A program made the translations under genes and the position numbers. The notes under the pieces are model-generated. The model saw only the letters and a list, made by a program, of their open reading frames with translations. It was not told where the DNA came from and ran no database searches. Source: Bacteroidota bacterium (lineage in GTDB: Bacteria; Bacteroidota; Bacteroidia; Chitinophagales; JADIYW01). From it: DNA of 64,000 bases. Where the stretch lies: assembly GCA_016705125.1 (NCBI GenBank), contig JADIYW010000004.1:1-64000 (forward strand). The letters are read 5' to 3'. Shown here one piece after another: positions 35,830 to 45,479 of the stretch. How positions within the stretch are numbered: position 1 is the first letter of the stretch; each line of letters begins with the position of its first letter.

Positions 35830-37020
35830 ATGGTTTACAATTTATTCATATTATTTTTAGAAAAAGCTATACTGATTGGCTCCTTTTTGAATTTTAAAAA
35901 AGCTAAAAGAAGGAAGGAAATCATTTTAACACAAAATAATTCATATAATATCTCTCCCAACATTTGGTGTCATTGTGCTTCTGCTGGCGAGTTTGAACAA
36001 GTGATTCCTTTATTAAAAAATTTAAAACACAAAACTAATCTACCACTTACCGTTTCTTTTTTTTCTCCTAGTGGGTATGATTTTCATCAAAATAATAATT
36101 TGATTGATCGAATAATCTTATTACCTATTGACACAAAGCAAAATAGCAAAAAAATCATAACGCAAATAAATCCTGCTTTTTGTATTTGGGTAAAAAAAGA
36201 GTTTTGGAGTAATTTGCTTCAAGAAATAAAAAGAAATAAAATCAAAAATTATTTAGTCAATTACAATGGGAATGAAAGTAAAACTTTTTTTTATTCTTTT
36301 TTTGAACAACACCAATTGCAATATTTTGAACAGGTATTCCAAACAAATGAAATCATTTTTCCAAGACCGATCATAATCGCCTCGAAAAACACCAAGTGGG
36401 ATAGTGTAAAAGATTTAGTTCAAAATAAAATAGCCTTTGAAAATATTAGCAAATGGACAAATAATCAGTTTACCATAATTTTAGGAAGTTGCTGGGAACA
36501 AGAAATAGGTTTCGTTTCTCAATTTAAAGAAAGAAATTTAAATATTTTTAATCAAATAAAGTGGGTTTTTGCACCTCATAATATTGAAAACGAATTTACA
36601 AATAAACATTTTAGGGATTTAAATCCTATTTTATTTAATTCTAATGAATTATCAACTAATAACAATTGCTTACTAATTAATAAATTAGGCATTTTAAAAT
36701 TTATTTATCAATATAGTCATTTGTCTATTATTGGCGGAGGATTCAAAAATGGAATCCATAATATTTTGGAACCCGCTGCTTATGGTTTTCCAATACTTTT
36801 TGGACCAAAACACAACAAATTTGAAGAAGCTGATATTCTAATTAAAAATGGTCTAGGAATTGAAATAAATAACTATTCGGATTTTGAATTGTATACCATC
36901 TCCTTTTTTAATCGCTATCTAAAAAATGATTTATTGTCAATTAATTTTCTTGAAACCTTTGTAAATCAATTTAATAGCGCTAAGGAAATTGAAACGCGTA
37001 TTCTAAATTCCCATAATTAG
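35830..37020 (+). CDS. waaA: 3-deoxy-D-manno-octulosonic acid transferase WaaA
   Basis: Adds Kdo to lipid A. GT-B fold: N-terminal 'WCHCASAGEFEQVIPLL' (acceptor site) and C-terminal donor-site motif 'GGGFKNGIHNILEPAAYGFPILFGP' in parts (SIIGGGFKNGIHNILEPAA, GPKHNKFEEADILI). An N-terminal membrane-associated helix is visible. Length 396 is slightly short for the family. It is divergent from the polysaccharide operon and overlaps the convergent hypothetical gene by 4 nt. Confidence 0.93.
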   Translation: MVYNLFILFLEKAILIGSFLNFKKAKRRKEIILTQNNSYNISPNIWCHCASAGEFEQVIPLLKNLKHKTNLPLTVSFFSPSGYDFHQNNNLIDRIILLPIDTKQNSKKIITQINPAFCIWVKKEFWSNLLQEIKRNKIKNYLVNYNGNESKTFFYSFFEQHQLQYFEQVFQTNEIIFPRPIIIASKNTKWDSVKDLVQNKIAFENISKWTNNQFTIILGSCWEQEIGFVSQFKERNLNIFNQIKWVFAPHNIENEFTNKHFRDLNPILFNSNELSTNNNCLLINKLGILKFIYQYSHLSIIGGGFKNGIHNILEPAAYGFPILFGPKHNKFEEADILIKNGLGIEINNYSDFELYTISFFNRYLKNDLLSINFLETFVNQFNSAKEIETRILNSHN

Positions 37021-37931
37021 TTTATTCCAAATTTCTTTTTCACTAAGGCATAAAACTGATTACTCACTTTTTCTTTAATACTCCAACCATTTTTATTTAC
37101 AATATTGCTTTCTAAATAACTAAAAGCTTCTTCAAAGGTAGGGCTGTTATCAATTTTTGACAAAGCCTCTGTAAATTCCTCAATATTACCAGCAAATAAT
37201 TCTTTTATAAATATTATCCTATCATTTAGCATAATACTGTCTTTTAGCAACTTACCAGAATTGGAATTTAAATTTTTCTCCTTTCCAATTTTTTCCATAA
37301 AAATATCATTCATGGTAGGTTTGAATTCATCCTCATCCACTGGAATATTTACCTTTTTCTTATTTTCTAATTTTATTTCTTTGACGGTATCCATTATTTC
37401 CTCTATTTTTTCGTCGTCCTCTAAAAATTCGATTGCTTTTTTAGACAATTCGTCCTCTTTTATAGTTTCAATAGGTTCTTCCTTTTTTTCTTGTTTTGAA
37501 TTTTCCTCTTTCTGTGCTTTTATGGTTTCTAATAAATTATCTGCAGATGAAACCTCTTTTACACTAGAAATTGTATTAGTCTCTACACTTTCCTCTTCCA
37601 AATTAACTTGAATCTTATTGATTTCTGGTTCTAAATTTGTAAACGGTGCATATTTGGAATCTATTTTTTCAGCAAACTCACTTTTCAAATCTTGCCAATT
37701 TTTTTCTTTTTGGCTATTATCAACTACTTTTTCTTGATCTTCAGTTGTTTCTGAAGCGACTCCCGAAAACTGAGCTATTTCTTGATACTTCAATAATACT
37801 TTTTTCAAATAATCCTTAATCAGCTCTTTTTCTAAATGAGAAATTTTACCTTCTTCAACTATTGTTTGATTAATATTTGTAATTAAATGAAAAAGACTTT
37901 CAATTTTTGTTATCTCTTGTTTGATATCCAT
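37017..37931 (-). CDS. Conserved hypothetical, acidic linker and helical C-terminus
   Basis: No named family. Residues about 1-70 form a helix (IESLFHLITNINQTIVEEG). The middle, about 70-210, is highly charged and low in complexity (repeated Glu/Lys), probably disordered. The last 80 residues are a compact domain ('IMLNDRIIFIKELFAGN', 'EEAFSYLESNIVNKNGW', 'VSNQFYALVKKKFG') that I have seen in hypothetical Bacteroidota proteins. The 3' end overlaps waaA by 4 nt. Cytoplasmic; no function assigned. Confidence 0.65.
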   Translation of the reverse strand: MDIKQEITKIESLFHLITNINQTIVEEGKISHLEKELIKDYLKKVLLKYQEIAQFSGVASETTEDQEKVVDNSQKEKNWQDLKSEFAEKIDSKYAPFTNLEPEINKIQVNLEEESVETNTISSVKEVSSADNLLETIKAQKEENSKQEKKEEPIETIKEDELSKKAIEFLEDDEKIEEIMDTVKEIKLENKKKVNIPVDEDEFKPTMNDIFMEKIGKEKNLNSNSGKLLKDSIMLNDRIIFIKELFAGNIEEFTEALSKIDNSPTFEEAFSYLESNIVNKNGWSIKEKVSNQFYALVKKKFGIN

Positions 37932-37978
37932 AATGTTTTTTATAGTTTTGACAAAATTATAAATAATCTAGCTAATTT

Positions 37979-38566
37979 ATGTTTATTGAACCACAAAGAA
38001 ATATTAAAACTGGATGGATTGAAGTAATTTGTGGTTCGATGTTCTCTGGAAAAACAGAAGAATTGATTAGAAGACTCAAAAGAGCCATAATTGCAAAGCA
38101 AAAAGTTGAAATTTTCAAGCCATCAATTGACACTCGATATGATGAAAACGATGTAGTATCGCATAATTCTAATTCAATTGCCTCCACTCCTGTTACCAAC
38201 GCACAAAGTATTTTATTATTATCTAATGATATTGATGTTGTTGGTATTGATGAAGCTCAATTTTTTGACGACCAATTGCCTCAGGTTTGTCAGGTTTTAG
38301 CGAATAAGGGCATAAGAGTAATCATCGCTGGCTTAGACATGGATTTCAAAGGTCAGCCATTTGGTACAATGCCAGCATTATTAGCTATGGCAGAATATGT
38401 AACAAAAGTAAATGCCATTTGTATGAAATGTGGCGGTATCGCAAGTCACTCTTTTCGATTAATAAATGAAGATGCCACTGTTTTGCTAGGCGAAAAAGAA
38501 TCCTATGAACCACGATGTCGAAAGTGTTTTAATGAAGGAATTAGGGAAGAAATGTTTAATGATTAA
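37979..38566 (+). CDS. tdk: Thymidine kinase
   Basis: Type II thymidine kinase for dTMP salvage. P-loop GSMFSGKTEELIRR, Walker B-like 'VVGIDEAQFFDD', and the zinc-binding cysteines 'CMKCG' and 'CRKC' are present. Length 195 is normal. It stands next to aroK (convergent). Confidence 0.97.
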   Translation: MFIEPQRNIKTGWIEVICGSMFSGKTEELIRRLKRAIIAKQKVEIFKPSIDTRYDENDVVSHNSNSIASTPVTNAQSILLLSNDIDVVGIDEAQFFDDQLPQVCQVLANKGIRVIIAGLDMDFKGQPFGTMPALLAMAEYVTKVNAICMKCGGIASHSFRLINEDATVLLGEKESYEPRCRKCFNEGIREEMFND

Positions 38567-38593
38567 TGTTCAATGATTGATATTATTATAAAA

Positions 38594-39097
38594 CTAAAGC
38601 TGGAGGGTTTTGATTAATTTTGCTATAGCTACAAAATCTCTATTACCAGCAAGAAAATTTGCCTTTTCGTAATAAATCTTCCGCTCATTTAATTTTTTAT
38701 CATAAAAATTATTCAATTCCTCTTCTGTCATTTCTTTTATTAATGGTCGTTTGGCTTGGCCTTTTAAAAGTTGAGCAAAGGCTATTTCCTTCGATCTATT
38801 TAGATAAATGCTTATCCCTTTTTTATTGATTAATTCCATATTATTTCCGAAACAAGGCGCACCTCCACCTGTCGAAATAATAATGTTTTGATTTGATTGT
38901 AACGAAGTAATAAATTTTGTTTCTAGTGTTCTAAAACCTGACTCTCCAATATCTTCAAATATCTGATTGATACTTTTACCTGTTCTGGTTTCGATTTCCA
39001 AATCCATATCCAAATAATCCATACCAATTAATTCGGCTACATGCCTACCAATATAGGATTTTCCACAACCCATAAAACCGATTAAGAAAACAATCAT
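38594..39097 (-). CDS. aroK: Shikimate kinase
   Basis: Phosphorylates shikimate at the 3-hydroxyl in aromatic amino-acid synthesis. P-loop GFMGCGKSYIGRH, the DxD motif 'DYLDMDLEIETRTG', 'GESGFRTLE' and STGGGAPC. Length 167 is normal. It lies 12 nt downstream of the frameshifted permease gene, same strand. Confidence 0.95.
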   Translation of the reverse strand: MIVFLIGFMGCGKSYIGRHVAELIGMDYLDMDLEIETRTGKSINQIFEDIGESGFRTLETKFITSLQSNQNIIISTGGGAPCFGNNMELINKKGISIYLNRSKEIAFAQLLKGQAKRPLIKEMTEEELNNFYDKKLNERKIYYEKANFLAGNRDFVAIAKLIKTLQL

Positions 39098-39109
39098 CTT
39101 AGAAATTAA

Positions 39110-40170
39110 TTATTTCGATGAAACAGAAATTCGAGGATCTAAAACGGCGTAAATAATATCTACCAAAATATTGATAACGACAAAAATTAGGGCCGTATAC
39201 AGCACTGCACCCATGGTAACAGGGAAATCAAATTTCAATAAAGAGTCAACTGCTACAAACCCTAATCCTTTAATATCGAAAATAACCTCCACAAAAAAGG
39301 CACCTGCTAATAAACCGGCAAACCAACCAGAAATGGCTGTAACTACTGGATTCAAGGCATTTCGAAGGGCATGCTTATAAAGTATACGACCAAATGCCAA
39401 ACCTTTGGCTTTGGCTGTACGAATATAATCTTGACTCATTACTTCCAACATAGAAGTACGAGTGAGTTGGAAGATAATGCCAATCGGACGTGAACCTAAG
39501 GCTAAAGAAGGAAGAATTAAATTTTTTAGGGAAAGCATTTCGTTTCCAAAGTCATCGGTGATGAACAAACCACCGGTTTGCTCCAAGCCTGTATAATCAT
39601 GCAAAACAATACCAAAAAAGTATCCCAGTAGTATGGCTGACAAATAGGAAGGTACAGAAATACCCAGAACTGATATAGACAATAATGCATTGTCGAACCA
39701 CGAATGTTGTTTTATTGCTGCAATTACCCCAAAAAATATGCCTAATAATGACGCTAAAAACATTGCTACAAATGCTAAAATAACGGTTTGTGGCATCGCC
39801 TCAAAAAGAATTTCATTCACAGGTCGCTTAGTTTGGTAGGATCGCCTCAAATAAGGGAATTTCAAAACCAATGCATTTTTCCGAATGGAATTAATTTCAA
39901 ATACTTATATTTTATTTGCTCTTCTACACTATTTTCGTGAATTGCAATAGGCGATAAATCATTGATATATTTTGTAAACTGTATAAATTTGGGCTTATCC
40001 AACCCTAATTCTTTATTTATTGCCTCCACCGACTCCACATCGGCACGTTGTCCCATAGTAAGCCTTGCAGGGTCTACTGGAAGCAAGTTAAATATACCGA
40101 ATACAACACCAACCACACCAAGCATTACTAAAATGCCATAAGCTACCCTTTTTAAAATGAATTGCACCAT
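39110..40170 (-). pseudogene. Oligopeptide/dipeptide ABC permease (DppB/OppB family), frameshifted
   Basis: Inner-membrane permease for peptides or nickel. The start (40170) gives 'MVQFILKRVAYGILVMLGVV' and 'NLLPVDPARLTMGQ', the family N-terminus, and stops early at about 39862. A second frame continues with 'PVNEILFEAMPQTVILAFVA', 'TRTSMLEVMSQDYIRTAKAKGL' (EAA loop) and 'GFVAVDSLLKFDFPVTMGAV' to 39110. Adding one A/T to the run of five at 39876-39880 joins them, for about 353 residues. No OppC or ATPase neighbour is present. Confidence 0.9.
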
Positions 40171-40414
40171 GCTCCAAAATTACAAAGTTTATATGAATTT
40201 ATTAAATTATACCATTTGTAATTTAAAAATAATCAAACTATTTTTTTTAATGTTTTATTGTAATAGGATTTTTAATACAACAAATTTTTAACAACATAAA
40301 TATTTTAATTTATTTTAAAAATTAAAGGTATTTTTTTATTTAATTTCTACAAGAAAAATATACTTATTTGATTTTTTTTCTATATTTACTATTACAAACA
40401 ACTAATCAATTACC

Positions 40415-41513
40415 ATGAGAAAACTAAACTTTATCGTATTACTATTTTCAATTTTATTTATTACCTGTAAAAAAGACAAAAAAGACGAATTCGACCACCC
40501 TTTTGTAAAATATGAAAATGACCTTAAACAATCTCATTGGGAGGATGTAAAGGAATGATTTGCCGAGATAGTTCACCTACCGGAATCGGTGTTCGATTGG
40601 CAAATAAGAAAAATTAGCTATTTATATAAATGGAGGAGGTGCTTGTTTTAATGCCGAAACCTGCAATAGCAATCCGTCTTTCTTTAGGTATGGATTGGGA
40701 AAATTTAGTTGAATCCTTCGGCACTCCTGGTATTTTTAATCCTGATGATGATAGAAATCCACTAAAAGATTTTTCACTCATTTTTGTACCCTATTGTACA
40801 GGTGATGTACACAGTGGCACTTTATTAAATGGTAAGGCATTGGATGTTAACACTCCACAAAGATATGTAGGAGCTATAAACTTTAAAAAAGCAATGGATT
40901 TTATAGAACCCTATTTTAAATTCAATGAGGTAGATGAAATTGTATTATTTGGAATGAGCGCAGGTGGTTACGGTGTTTATATTAATTTTTTAGAAGTGGC
41001 TAAGCGATTTCCAGGGGTAAAAATTACTGTTATAAATGATTCGGGTCCTCTTTTTAGTGATGCTGATGCCTTTTCGTCTTGTTTGCAAGTAGGTTTTAAA
41101 GTAATTTTGGACTACCATTACCAAATGATTTATTTGGCTGCTGTGGCAATCCTGGGCTTGGGTTGGCAAATGTATATGAATATTCAAGCAAAAAATACCC
41201 AAATGCCAATTTCGGATTCATGAGTGCGTATGAAGATGCTACTTCACGATTTTTTCTAAGCTTTGGTTTTAATAATTGCCAAGGTGCACCTGGCAATCAA
41301 TTGCCTGCAGATGTATTTAGGCGTGGATTAGTTAATTTAAGAGATGATATCTTAAAACCAAAAAGCACATGGAGTTCTTTTATGATTAATGGCACCTCGC
41401 ATACGATGCTTGCCGATGATTTTCTTTTTTATGAAAAAGAAGTAGAAGGCATGTATTTATATGAGTGGATTCAGAAATTAATGGATGGTGAAATAATGCA
41501 TGTGTCGGAGTAG
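40415..41513 (+). pseudogene. Pectinacetylesterase-like lipoprotein, several frameshifts
   Basis: Starts with a lipoprotein signal peptide (FIVLLFSILFITCKKDKK). Following frames by eye, the protein reads 'RDSSPTGIGVRL', INGGGACFNAETC, then 'SLIFVPYCTGDVHSG' and the nucleophile elbow GMSAGGYGVY, and near the end NGTSHTMLAD. These match the pectinacetylesterase (PAE/NOTUM-like) family. At least four frame changes are needed: at the G2 run 40552-40553 (base lost), the A5 run 40609-40613 (lost), 40676-40682 (T gained) and near 41120-41160. The order of motifs is otherwise complete, so either a decayed gene or an error-rich stretch. Confidence 0.75.
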
Positions 41514-41519
41514 AAAAAT

Positions 41520-42073
41520 TTATTTTTTCTGCTCTTCTAATTTTATTAAAGCAAAATGCTATAATTTATGATGTCTTTATAATGGCCATCCACACCTTCC
41601 GAAATTAAGGTTTTACCTTTATTGTCTTCTATTTGTTTTACCCTATGTAATTTAGTCAATATCAAATCTGTATCAGAACTAATGCGCATTTCGCGCCACG
41701 CCTCGCCATAATCATGGTTTTTGGCCAACATCAGTGCCTTTAAAATATTTTATTGATCATCAAACAATTGCATCGCATGGGTTTCAGTAAGTTCGATGGC
41801 TTCACGGTCATCTAATTGTAATTGTATTAGTGCCATTATTCCATAATTTACACAAGCCTCAAACTCACCTTCTATTGATTCAGCAACTTTTTGGGTGCAC
41901 TTTTCATCAATGGTCCGAATTCGTTTGGCTTTTATATACAATTGATCGTGATAGATTTTGGACGCAACATTCGCCAAGAAGTGCCATAATCTCGGGTTTT
42001 TTACAAATATTTCTCTGCACTTACTAAATGCTTCATCATATTGCCGAATAGTATGTTGAATTCCTTTTTCCAT
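41520..42073 (-). pseudogene. DUF1599 family protein, stop codon and frameshift
   Basis: Two tandem halves of the DUF1599 family: the first 'RLWHFLANVASKIYHDQLYIKAKRI' region (with RTIDEKCTQKVAESIEGEF), the second 'LAKNHDYGEAWREMRISS' (HDYGEAWR is a hallmark). The halves are in one frame, separated by an in-frame TAA at 41750-41752. Near the 3' end one T is lost in a run at 41553-41556; restoring it gives the expected end 'ALIKLEEQKK' at 41520. Function unknown; sometimes described as nucleotide-modification associated. Confidence 0.8.
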
Positions 42074-42085
42074 TTTTTTAAAAAA

Positions 42086-42382
42086 TTAAACCAATTTCTT
42101 GAGAAAAAAAGTACCAAATGGAATTATTGAAAGTAAAAAGGCAAAAACAGCATTTTTAATACTTAATTGCTTGTTTTGAAGTAAAATGACAATTGACATT
42201 ATAAAAACAACAAAAAGCACGCCATGAATCATTCCAACAACTCGCACGAATTCAGGGTGATTAAATACATATTTTAAAGGCATAGCAATGAATAAAAGAG
42301 CTAAAAAGCTATACCCTTCCAATTTTCCAATGCTTAAAAAATTCCGAATTGCGTGTTCTTTTCCAAAAATCATCTCCATCAA
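42086..42382 (-). CDS. DUF3817 integral membrane protein
   Basis: 98-residue protein with three hydrophobic segments ('GYSFLALLFIAMPLKYVF', 'VVGMIHGVLFVVFIMSIVI', 'AVFAFLLSIIPFGTFF') and the DUF3817 core 'EGYSFLxLLFIAMPLKY'. Intact despite lying in a region of broken genes. It follows the DUF1599 gene's start (12 nt) on the same strand. Function unknown. Confidence 0.87.
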   Translation of the reverse strand: MMEMIFGKEHAIRNFLSIGKLEGYSFLALLFIAMPLKYVFNHPEFVRVVGMIHGVLFVVFIMSIVILLQNKQLSIKNAVFAFLLSIIPFGTFFLKKLV

Positions 42383-42499
42383 ACAAAGGTAATAAAAGTT
42401 GCAAATAATAAAAAACTAATCGCAAAAACTGATTATAAGGTTTTAAATAATCCTACTAAACCTTACCTTGTTCGATTAAATTACAAATGTATTAAAAAA

Positions 42500-43327
42500 G
42501 TGAAAAATTTAATTTCCATAAATGGCCAATTACTCGATTTATCATCCCCCAAAATAATGGGTATCATAAACATTACACCCGATTCGTTTTATGCCAAAAG
42601 TCGGGCAACTGATATGGATTCTATTTTGGAAAAAGCAGAAGAAATGGTATTGGATGGCGTTGAAATCATTGATTTAGGGGCAATGTCGTCGCGCCCAGGA
42701 GCCGAAATAATAGAAGAAGAGATAGAGCTAGGAAGATTAATTCCTGTGATAAAAGCAATTTCAACTCATTTTCCATCTGTAATTTTGTCCATCGACACCA
42801 TACGAGCAAGAGTAGCCAAGAGGCAATAAATGCAGGAGCGCATATTATTAATGATATTACTGGCGGTCATTTTGATTCAAAAATGCTTGAAACAGTCGGA
42901 AACTTAGGTGTTCCATTTATTTGTATGCACTCAAAAGGATTGCCAAATGAAATGCAATTAAATCCAAATTACAACAATATTCTGGTTGAAATTATAGATT
43001 ATTTTATTGAAAGATTAAACGCTTGTCAAAACTGCAGGCATTAAGGATATTATTATCGATCCCGGCTTTGGGTTTGGAAAAACGATAGAACACAATTATA
43101 CTTTATTGAAACAACTTAACTCATTTTCATTTTTAAATGCCCCAATTTTAGTAGGACTTTCCCGTAAATCAATGATATACAAACCGCTCGAAATTTCAAT
43201 TGAATAGTCTTTACCAGCTACTACCGCTTTACACTTATTTTCTCTTCAAAATGGTGCTAAAATATTGAGAGTCCATGATGTAAAAGCAGCCAAACAAGCA
43301 ATAGATTTATTTCATTTATTGGCATAA
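42500..43327 (+). pseudogene. folP: Dihydropteroate synthase FolP, two frameshifts and an in-frame stop
   Basis: Makes dihydropteroate from pABA and the pterin diphosphate. Motifs in order: MGIINITPDSFY, 'GVEIIDLGAMSSRPGA', ILSIDTIRARVAK, 'GAHIINDITGG', 'DIIIDPGFGFGKT', 'ILVGLSRKSMIY', 'TTALHLFSLQNGAKILRVHDV'. Reading through needs an added A near 42818-42823, an added A at 43028-43031, and replacement of the TAG at 43205-43207. A GTG at 42500 is the best start (the frame also runs upstream to 42353 without a likely start). FolP is normally essential for folate synthesis, so sequence error is likely. Confidence 0.88.
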
Positions 43328-43355
43328 AAAAAGGGGACACCGAATGGCATCCCTT
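43326..43355 (-). terminator. Intrinsic terminator of the 43384 lipoprotein gene
   Basis: Minus-strand stem GGGATGCC / GGTGTCCC with loop ATTC, followed by a T-run. Nearly the same hairpin recurs at 44167. Confidence 0.85.
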
Positions 43356-43383
43356 AACCTTAAAATGATTTTATTTTGAATGG

Positions 43384-44031
43384 TTAAATTTGCCCTGCCT
43401 TTATTGGTGCATTTGGCGTATTTTGAACAGAAACTTGTAAAATTTCATCTATATAAAATTTTCCTCCTCCATTAAGTGGTAGGTAAGATTTTTTAAATTT
43501 TGCATACCCATAATGCAAGTCGCCATTTAAATCTACAAATTTGAAACCACAATAATAAAAATAATTTACAAGTGGCAATTGTGGAATAATTTGTTTTAAC
43601 CAAACGTTATTTTGCCAAGATCCATTAGTGGATGAGCCAATTAATTGACCTTTCTTCAGCACCCTTGATCCATCATTAATTCCAAGTATTGAACCATCAC
43701 CTACAATATCAACCTTTATACCTAAAAACCCTATTACGCCAGGTATAAAAGTAAACCTTAATTTATTGCCATTATTGGCACTCTCAAGATTATAATAAAT
43801 AGGTTCCCGAACTCCACTACTAAAAAGGGAAATGTCTTCTTTTCTGTAAGTAGTCGAAATGGTACTCGGAAGTTTTTGTTCATTAGTGGATGCTTGTTCA
43901 TCCAAATTTTCTTCTTCCTCGTTTTGCAATTTCTCTTCTGCTTTTTCTGGTAATTTTATTTCTTGTAAACAAGATTGGAAAACACCTAGTGATAATAAGG
44001 CTAAACCGAATTTTAAAATTAATTTTTTCAT
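43384..44031 (-). CDS. Lipoprotein, unknown family
   Basis: Lipoprotein signal peptide with lipobox FQSC at about residues 18-21, then an acidic, low-complexity linker (about 22-55, many Glu, Gln). The C-terminal part (about 60-215) is beta-rich ('NKLRFTFIPGVIGFLGIKVDI', 'YFYYCGFKFVDLNGDLHYGYA'). I do not recognise a family. Intact, terminates in its own hairpin. Outer-membrane or periplasmic anchoring is inferred from the lipobox. Confidence 0.7.
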   Translation of the reverse strand: MKKLILKFGLALLSLGVFQSCLQEIKLPEKAEEKLQNEEEENLDEQASTNEQKLPSTISTTYRKEDISLFSSGVREPIYYNLESANNGNKLRFTFIPGVIGFLGIKVDIVGDGSILGINDGSRVLKKGQLIGSSTNGSWQNNVWLKQIIPQLPLVNYFYYCGFKFVDLNGDLHYGYAKFKKSYLPLNGGGKFYIDEILQVSVQNTPNAPIKAGQI

Positions 44032-44166
44032 TTTGTCTTTTTTAATTGTTAATAATAGGTCAAAAATAAATCAAGTTTCCCTAATTAAAAAGGACAAATT
44101 TTGTCAAAATCGGATAAAATAATTGACTTTTAAGGTAAAAAAGTAATATTTTCAATTCAAGTGGCA

Positions 44167-44203
44167 TAAAAAAAAGGGACACCAATTTGGGCATCCCCTT
44201 TTT
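44167..44203 (-). terminator. Intrinsic terminator of the 44223 lipoprotein gene
   Basis: Minus-strand stem GGGATGCC / GGTGTCCC with a six- or seven-base loop, followed by eight T. It shares the stem with the terminator at 43326. Confidence 0.85.
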
Positions 44204-44222
44204 CCTGAAAACCTCTTATTTT

Positions 44223-44641
44223 TTAATTTGTCCTATTCATGCTAAATGTACCACCATCCAAATTACTAGGTGCAACGCCCCATGTTCCATTGGTCAATTT
44301 TCCGTCATTTGACCAAGTTGCTTTTAATAAATAGGTATGCCACCACCTCCTCCTTTTCAATACCGCCACCAGAATAAGAATAACTTGCAGAAAAAACATT
44401 TCCTACCAGTGTCCAAGAACCGTAGGTAAATTCACTCGTGCTTAATGATTCTCCATCAGCAACAATTAAATCACCCCCTTTCTCAATAACAAATGTATAA
44501 TCATTGGTAAATTCTCCCAGGGTATAAGTTCCTGTCCAGTAGCCCTAAATTGGATAGGTAGTAGCTACACACTCTTCTTTTTTACAAGAATAAGAGAAAA
44601 AGTTGTTGCAATAATTGCAAATAATAACATTTTGATTTCAT
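44223..44641 (-). pseudogene. Small lipocalin-like lipoprotein, broken
   Basis: By eye the frames join as: LLFAIIATTF, then FSYSCKKEEC (lipobox), then 'GYWTGTYTLGEF', 'DYTFVIEKGGDLIVADG', 'YGSWTLVGNVFSASYSYSGG', and end 'LTNGTWGVAPSNLDGGTFSM'. This looks like a lipocalin-like Bacteroidota lipoprotein. It needs at least three frame corrections (a T lost near 44600, and two around 44330-44370), and has an in-frame TAG at 44545-44547 (minus strand) where a codon such as CAG would fit. The start is uncertain: ATG at 44641 or 44630. Confidence 0.6.
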
Positions 44642-44714
44642 AATGGTTGCTTTTTTTAGTTAAAGTAATAAGCAAATATATGCAAAAAAAACATTACATG
44701 TTCGTTAAAAAAAA

Positions 44715-45404
44715 TTATTTTCCATTATAAAAATCGTCCCAAACCGTTTGAATTTCATCAGAGGGATGAACATGAGTACCTTTTGTGCCTTCTTTTGCAT
44801 AATACACCATGGCTAATGCTATCACCTTGGCTTCAATTCCTGCATATTTTTTTAATGGGCCTTGAAATAAAAAATTAGTTTTCTCGAAAAACAATTGCGC
44901 TAATTTTTCCCCTCCACGATTCTCGGTTCTTTCGCCCATAATTAATGAAGGCTGTAGAATATGTAATGAATCAAATTTCAATTTAATCAATTCATCTTGC
45001 AAACTACCCTTTACCTTATTATAGAAAATCCATGAATTTTTACTTGCTCCTAAAGCCGTAATGACCAAGAATTCAGTAGCACCATTTTCCTTGCAAATTT
45101 TGGCTAACTTTATTGGATATATTTTATCCACTAAAACAAATTTTTCTTTTGATCCTGCCGCATTGATGGTAGTACCCAAGCAACAAAACACATGATTAGC
45201 TTTTATTTCTGCAGAATTTTCTTCCAACTTATCAAAATCAACAATTATTTCTTTCAATTTCCGATGGTGCTTACCCGAAGAACGTCTAGAAATTACGGTA
45301 ATACTTTCATAATAATCATCCAATAACAAAGCATCTAAAACCATGGAACCTACCAAACCTGTTGCTCCTACTATTAATGCTGAGCGCTCAAAATTATTTG
45401 TCAT
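44715..45404 (-). CDS. NAD(P)H-binding epimerase-like protein
   Basis: Rossmann-fold protein of the HTATIP2/NAD(P)H-binding type. The cofactor motif is IVGATGLVGSMVLDALL, then 'HVFCCLGTTINAAGSKEKF' and 'FLVITALGASKNSWIFYNKVKG', with YxxxK (YNKVK) in the usual place. The frame is open to 45479, but ATG 45404 (MTNNFERSALIVGATG) is the natural start. About 230 residues. Divergent from the GlcNAc kinase gene; no specific substrate is known. Confidence 0.85.
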   Translation of the reverse strand: MTNNFERSALIVGATGLVGSMVLDALLLDDYYESITVISRRSSGKHHRKLKEIIVDFDKLEENSAEIKANHVFCCLGTTINAAGSKEKFVLVDKIYPIKLAKICKENGATEFLVITALGASKNSWIFYNKVKGSLQDELIKLKFDSLHILQPSLIMGERTENRGGEKLAQLFFEKTNFLFQGPLKKYAGIEAKVIALAMVYYAKEGTKGTHVHPSDEIQTVWDDFYNGK

Positions 45405-45479
45405 TAGCAAAAATTTAAAATAATAATTTAAAAGCCTAAAAATACTAAAAATGAACGAACAAGATTTTATTTTTACCAA

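Noticed and set aside
37261..37611. Plus-strand Ser/Phe-rich 116-codon frame
   Set aside because: Mirror image of the Glu/Lys-rich linker of the minus-strand hypothetical; Ser/Phe richness is what antisense of GAA/AAA codons gives.
39876..39880. Programmed frameshift in the permease gene
   Set aside because: No slippery heptamer with downstream structure, and the same kind of A/T-run loss is found in unrelated genes nearby; error or mutation is simpler.
42353..42499. N-terminal extension of folP
   Set aside because: The first 49 residues are unlike any dihydropteroate synthase and overlap the DUF3817 gene; the GTG at 42500 fits better.
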